This document shows, piece after piece, positions 60,845 through 64,000 of a stretch of 64,000 bases of DNA. This DNA is from Nanosyncoccus sp963544575 (lineage in GTDB: Bacteria > Patescibacteriota > Saccharimonadia > Saccharimonadales > Saccharimonadaceae). Position 1 is the first letter of the stretch. The number at the start of each line of letters is the position of its first letter. Position numbers and translations under genes: made by a program. A model generated the notes under the pieces. The model was not told where the DNA came from. It did not search any database and worked only from the letters and a program-made list of their open reading frames with translations. Location of the stretch: the NCBI GenBank assembly GCA_963544575.1, contig CAUUFZ010000001.1, positions 1 through 64,000 on the forward strand, read 5' to 3'.

Positions 60845-62359
60845 ATGTTTATTCCGATAGCACTCAGTATTATTGCTGGTATTGTTTGTGGTTCCGGTTT
60901 TGTCCTGGTCTATAACAAAAAGAATGAATCTGGTGGCAAAGCCAAGGCCGAAGATCTCATTCGTAAGGCTAAAAACGAGGCTGCCGACATTGTTCTTAAA
61001 GCTAAAAAAGAAGCTGGCAGTATTGCCGATAAATCTCAGCAAGAAGAGGAAGCTCGTCGCAAGGATTGGCGCCAAACCGAAAAGCGTCTCTCTGAGCGTG
61101 AAACCTCACTCGACAACCGTTTCGATCAACTAGAAAAACGTTCGGAAAAATTAACCAATAAAGAACGTGAAATTGATGATTTGAAACTCGAAATTCATCA
61201 AATTCGTGACAAGCAGCAAGAAAAGTTGGAAAAAATTGCTGGCCTCACCAAGCTTGACGCTAAAGATAAGCTGATCAAGATGACCGAAAAAGATATCAAG
61301 GATGATCTCGTCGGCTTGATTACCAAGGAGCAAAAAGAGCTTCGTCGCGACATCGACGAAACTGCCCAGGCTCTACTGGTTACCGCTATGGAACGTATGT
61401 CTTCCGAAGTCACTGCTGATCGTACGGTTACCGCTTTGAAGTTGCCAGATGATGAAATGAAAGGTCGCATTATCGGTAAGGAAGGTCGTAATATTCAGGC
61501 CCTCCAACGTGCTACCGGTGTGGATATTATGGTTGACGATACTCCTGGCATGGTGGTGCTTTCTTCCTTTGATCCAATCCGCCGCCAAGTCGCACGATAT
61601 GCCTTAGAACGTTTGATGAAAGATGGTCGTATTAATCCATCCAGTATCGAAGATGCTGTCGCCAAGGCTGAACGCGAAATCGAAAAAGAAGTTGTGCGTG
61701 CCGGTGAAGACGCTGCTCGTGAAGTAGGTGTGATTGGTATCCCGCACGAAATTTTACACTTGCTCGGTGAGCTCAAATTCCGTACGTCCTATGGTCAAAA
61801 TGTTTTGCTTCATTCGATTGAAATGGCACACATGGCCGGTATGATCGCCGAAGAAATTGGTGCTGATGTGCGTGTCGCTAAGACTGCTACCTTACTTCAC
61901 GATGTCGGTAAAGCCGTCACTCATAAGATTGAGGGTAAGCACGCCGAGATTGGTGCTGAACTCGCGAAAAAATACGGTCTTTCTGATCGCGTAACTCACG
62001 CTATTGCTGCTCATCATAATGACATTGAACCAACTACTGTCGAGGCACTCATCGTCAAGATTGTTGATGCAATTTCTGCTGCTCGCCCAGGTGCTCGTAA
62101 TATTTCCGCCGAAAACTTTGCTGAGCGTATGAAAGAGTTAGAAAATATTGCTACCAGTTTCAATGGTATCGATAAGGCTTACGCCATTTCCGCTGGTCGT
62201 GAAATTCGCGTGATTGTCGAACCAAAGCAAATCGATGATCTCACCGCCTTGAAATTAGCTCGTGACATTGCCGAAAAAATCGAAGCTACCATGAGCTACC
62301 CAGGTGTGATTAAAGTTAATGTGATTCGTGAAACTCGCGCCATCGAATACGCCAAATAG
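60845..62359 (+). CDS. rny: Ribonuclease Y
   Basis: The 504-residue protein has an N-terminal membrane helix (residues 3-23), a long coiled coil to about 185, a KH domain with GRIIGKEGRNI near 206, and an HD domain with LLHDVGKA near 355. It starts mRNA decay at the membrane. The GTGAAG site precedes the ATG; the 120-nt leader from TATGATAAAAT near 60736 is AT-rich. Confidence 0.95.
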   Translation: MFIPIALSIIAGIVCGSGFVLVYNKKNESGGKAKAEDLIRKAKNEAADIVLKAKKEAGSIADKSQQEEEARRKDWRQTEKRLSERETSLDNRFDQLEKRSEKLTNKEREIDDLKLEIHQIRDKQQEKLEKIAGLTKLDAKDKLIKMTEKDIKDDLVGLITKEQKELRRDIDETAQALLVTAMERMSSEVTADRTVTALKLPDDEMKGRIIGKEGRNIQALQRATGVDIMVDDTPGMVVLSSFDPIRRQVARYALERLMKDGRINPSSIEDAVAKAEREIEKEVVRAGEDAAREVGVIGIPHEILHLLGELKFRTSYGQNVLLHSIEMAHMAGMIAEEIGADVRVAKTATLLHDVGKAVTHKIEGKHAEIGAELAKKYGLSDRVTHAIAAHHNDIEPTTVEALIVKIVDAISAARPGARNISAENFAERMKELENIATSFNGIDKAYAISAGREIRVIVEPKQIDDLTALKLARDIAEKIEATMSYPGVIKVNVIRETRAIEYAK

Positions 62360-62381
62360 TCTCTCGTCACTCTAAAAATCT

Positions 62382-62417
62382 AAAAAATAACCCACATTCC
62401 ATGGGTTATTTTTTTTA
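62382..62417 (+). terminator. Intrinsic terminator of rny
   Basis: AATAACCCA/TGGGTTATT stem with a long T run. Confidence 0.88.
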
Positions 62418-62494
62418 TTTGCCATAAGCACTTTTCTATAATATAATGCAGGTAACGGGGAAGAAAATCAAAACTGTAAAATAAAAAGGAAAAT

Positions 62495-62764
62495 ATGGCA
62501 CAACCGAAAATATCAAAGCCGCAATCTAGCAGTGACAAAAAGCTCTATATTGCCGTGATTGTTTGCATTGTCTTAGTAATCGCAAGCTTCATTGGTAATA
62601 TTCTGTTAATAAGGTATTCATTTGAAATATCAAATAACGAATTCCATAGACATGTAAATCTAGTTCAATCGCGCCTTCGCGAAGTAAATCTTCGTGTTCA
62701 AAATGATCCTAAAAATGAAAAAGAGATAGAAAGACTTAACGATATAAATACAAACCATCATTAA
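62495..62764 (+). CDS. Single-helix small membrane protein, copy 1
   Basis: The 89-residue protein has a Ser/Lys-rich start (MAQPKISKPQSSSDKK), one helix (LYIAVIVCIVLVIASFIG) and a charged helix ending QNDPKNEKEIERLND. It is about 60 percent identical by eye to the next gene, with the termini best conserved. AAAAGGAAA precedes the start. Function unknown. Confidence 0.72.
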   Translation: MAQPKISKPQSSSDKKLYIAVIVCIVLVIASFIGNILLIRYSFEISNNEFHRHVNLVQSRLREVNLRVQNDPKNEKEIERLNDINTNHH

Positions 62765-62777
62765 TTAAGGGAATAAT

Positions 62778-63047
62778 ATGGCACAAGTAAAAACATCAAA
62801 ATCGCAATCTAGCACTAATAATAAACTTTTTATTGCTGTAATAATTTGTATCGGACTAGTCATCGCAGGCTTCATCGGTAGCTTTATAATGATTGACAAG
62901 TCATTTGTTGATACAAATATTGAATATCAGAGACATTTCGGTCGTATTCAATTTCGTATTCGTGAAATAAACTTACGTCTTCAAAATGATCCTAAAAATG
63001 AGGAAGAAATTGAGATGCTTAATGATACAGTCGAGAATGATAAATAG
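62778..63047 (+). CDS. Single-helix small membrane protein, copy 2
   Basis: Tandem paralogue of the previous gene, 13 bases after it and of equal length (89 residues): MAQVKTSKSQSSTNNK, a helix LFIAVIICIGLVIAGFIG and the shared end LQNDPKNEEEIEMLND. TAAGGGAA is the binding site. The pair may form a hetero-oligomer or be under diversifying selection in the extracytoplasmic middle. Confidence 0.72.
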   Translation: MAQVKTSKSQSSTNNKLFIAVIICIGLVIAGFIGSFIMIDKSFVDTNIEYQRHFGRIQFRIREINLRLQNDPKNEEEIEMLNDTVENDK

Positions 63048-63111
63048 CTATCTCAGGATATTTAATAAAACTAAAATATCGACTACAAAAAAGATTAAAC
63101 ATTAATAAACC

Positions 63112-63142
63112 AAAAAGACTGGAATTGCTCCAGTCTTTTTTT
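63112..63142 (+). terminator. Bidirectional terminator
   Basis: AAAAAGACTGGA/TCCAGTCTTTTT stem with T runs on both strands, between the tandem paralogues and tRNA-Pro(CGG). Confidence 0.8.
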
Positions 63143-63151
63143 GATAATTTC

Positions 63152-63176
63152 ATGGTAAGCTTTTGCTTTCGCAAAA
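63152..63176 (-). repeat. Dispersed hairpin repeat downstream of tRNA-Pro(CGG)
   Basis: Matches 30084-30108 in 24 of 25 bases and contains TTTTGC/GCAAAA. Confidence 0.7.
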
Positions 63177-63184
63177 TCTTTCCA

Positions 63185-63237
63185 TTCTGCGTCGATCAAA
63201 TAAAGAAAATAAATTTTCTTTATTTTTCCTCCTTGAA
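63185..63237 (-). repeat. tRNA-Pro(CGG) 3' flank module
   Basis: TTCTGCGTCGAT and CTCCTTGAA frame an AAATAAAGAAAA/TTTTCTTTATTT hairpin; the same arrangement occurs beside tRNA-Glu at 57688-57744. CTCCTTGAA abuts the tRNA CCA here. Confidence 0.65.
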
Positions 63238-63313
63238 TGGTCTGGGTGACCAGATTCGAACTGGCGACCTCGCAGTCCCGAACCGCGCGCGCTACCAACT
63301 GCGCCACACCCAG
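63238..63313 (-). tRNA. tRNA-Pro (CGG)
   Basis: Acceptor CTGGGTG/CACCCAG, anticodon loop TTCGGGA giving CGG, T loop TTCGAAT, discriminator A, CCA encoded. Confidence 0.95.
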
Positions 63314-63358
63314 ATATGTTTATCTTACCACGAAAACACAAGATTATCACAATTATGT

Positions 63359-63364
63359 TATAAT
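63359..63364 (+). promoter_or_regulatory. Promoter of pyk
   Basis: TTATGTTATAAT ends at 63364, ten bases before the ATG. Confidence 0.55.
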
Positions 63365-63374
63365 ATCAAACGAT

Positions 63375-64000
63375 ATGAGTAAACTATATAAAAGAACTAA
63401 AATTTTGGCTACCGTCGGTCCAGCCGTCTTCACTGAAGAAAAAATTGCCGAGTTAGTCATGGCAGGTGTTAACTGCTGCCGCCTCAACTTCTCTCACGGA
63501 AGTTACGAAGAACGCGATGAGCAAATCGCTTGGATTAAAAGAGCTGCTGAGAAAAAAGGTCGCTCTGTCGCCATTCTCCAGGATCTTCAAGGCCCTAAAA
63601 TTCGCCTTGGCATCATTAAAGATAATCATTATGAAGTCAAACCAGGTGACGAATTGATTCTCGATTATGCTGTCGCTGAACACGATGGTTCGAATCTTCT
63701 TCCAGTTCAGTATAATCTTGCTGAGCGCATGAAAGTTGGTGAACCTCTTTTCATCTTTGATGGTAAAATTCGTTCTACTGTTACGGAAATCGTAAGCGAA
63801 ACCGCTATCAAGGTTAAGGTTCAAAACGAAGGTACGATTATGAGCCGCAAGGGTCTCAACCTTCCAGATACCGACTTTGGTGGTGATGTGATTACCGAAA
63901 AAGATATGGCTGACATCGAATTTGGTGCCACCCGTGATTTTGATTACGTGGCCATGAGCTTCATCCAGAGTGCTGATGATGTCGAAAGACTTCGTCAAAT
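63375..64000 (+). CDS. pyk: Pyruvate kinase, 5' part
   Basis: The open frame from the ATG at 63375 runs off the window after 208 complete codons. It reads MSKLYKRTKILATVGPAVF, NCCRLNFSHGSYEERDEQI near residue 34 with the active-site Asn and Ser/His, QDLQGPKIRLG near 73 and KGLNLPDTD near 163, the pyruvate kinase A and B domain landmarks. It makes pyruvate and ATP from phosphoenolpyruvate, consistent with fermentative metabolism together with pta. Confidence 0.95.
   Translation, partial: MSKLYKRTKILATVGPAVFTEEKIAELVMAGVNCCRLNFSHGSYEERDEQIAWIKRAAEKKGRSVAILQDLQGPKIRLGIIKDNHYEVKPGDELILDYAVAEHDGSNLLPVQYNLAERMKVGEPLFIFDGKIRSTVTEIVSETAIKVKVQNEGTIMSRKGLNLPDTDFGGDVITEKDMADIEFGATRDFDYVAMSFIQSADDVERLRQ

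Noticed and set aside
63095..63307. A 70-codon minus-strand frame reading through tRNA-Pro(CGG)
   Set aside because: Its first 20 codons are the tRNA gene. The rest may be a decayed coding remnant, but no start codon or binding site supports a present gene.
1..64000. Recoded TGA (genetic code 25)
   Set aside because: TGA ends several clear genes at the expected length (for example murC and the GNAT gene) and does not interrupt conserved domains.
1..64000. CRISPR arrays, insertion sequences and rRNA genes
   Set aside because: No regularly spaced repeats with unique spacers, no transposase frame and no rRNA-like sequence were seen. The arrays at 11239 and 47670 have diverged units without spacers.

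Overview
The window looks like a chromosomal segment of a reduced-genome candidate phyla radiation bacterium, most probably a Saccharibacteria (TM7) relative. This is inferred from gene content and style, not from a marker phylogeny: short housekeeping proteins (260-residue Pta, 110-residue TsaB), four clustered prepilin-like genes plus a separate pilin and prepilin peptidase, BspA-like surface repeat proteins, many small unrecognised secreted or membrane proteins, and no amino-acid biosynthesis. TGA is used as an ordinary stop, which argues against the recoded SR1/Gracilibacteria lineages.

Layout. 0-6 kb: a regulated coiled-coil gene, then pta, glmM, a GNAT enzyme, murC and a two-helix membrane protein. 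6-15.8 kb: a small basic protein, a 1343-residue BspA-like protein, a DivIC-like protein, tRNA-Ile2 followed by an array of CCA-anchored hairpins, a Nudix enzyme, small accessory genes with strong promoters, and a large HExxH protein. 15.9-20 kb: four prepilin-like genes in an operon. 20-30 kb: initiator tRNA, a minus-strand redox/membrane operon, a Cys-repeat surface protein, CIRCE-controlled dnaK, a TylF-like methyltransferase, a radical SAM enzyme and a CYTH protein. 30-39.5 kb: ftsH, a peptidase E-like gene, two neighbouring single-base frameshifted genes, a second gene under the same operator as the first gene of the window, a 1105-residue surface protein and a DUF1883 protein. 39.5-52 kb: HD protein, murJ, methyltransferase, phosphoesterase, tRNA-Arg, a second BspA-like protein, two ABC systems, ung. 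52-64 kb: pilin, pilD, Xer-type recombinase, ndk, tRNA-Glu with a duplicated 3' end, tsaE-tsaB, rny, two tandem paralogues, tRNA-Pro(CGG) and the start of pyk.

Working together: glmM, murC, murJ and the DivIC-like gene serve the envelope and division; pilin, PilD and the minor-pilin cluster would build type IV pili; the BspA-like, Cys-repeat and large secreted proteins are candidate host-contact surface factors.

Three observations stand out. First, a 29-bp sequence with a perfect 15-bp palindrome sits at the same distance upstream of two promoters 34 kb apart, which marks a small regulon. Second, many genes carry an extended -10 (TTATGnTATAAT) ending 6-8 nt before the ATG, so their mRNAs should be leaderless, whereas accessory genes use -35/-10 promoters, long leaders and strong Shine-Dalgarno sites. 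Third, tRNA 3' ends are followed by structured repeats, including three tandem units in which the first hairpin pairs with the tRNA CCA itself.
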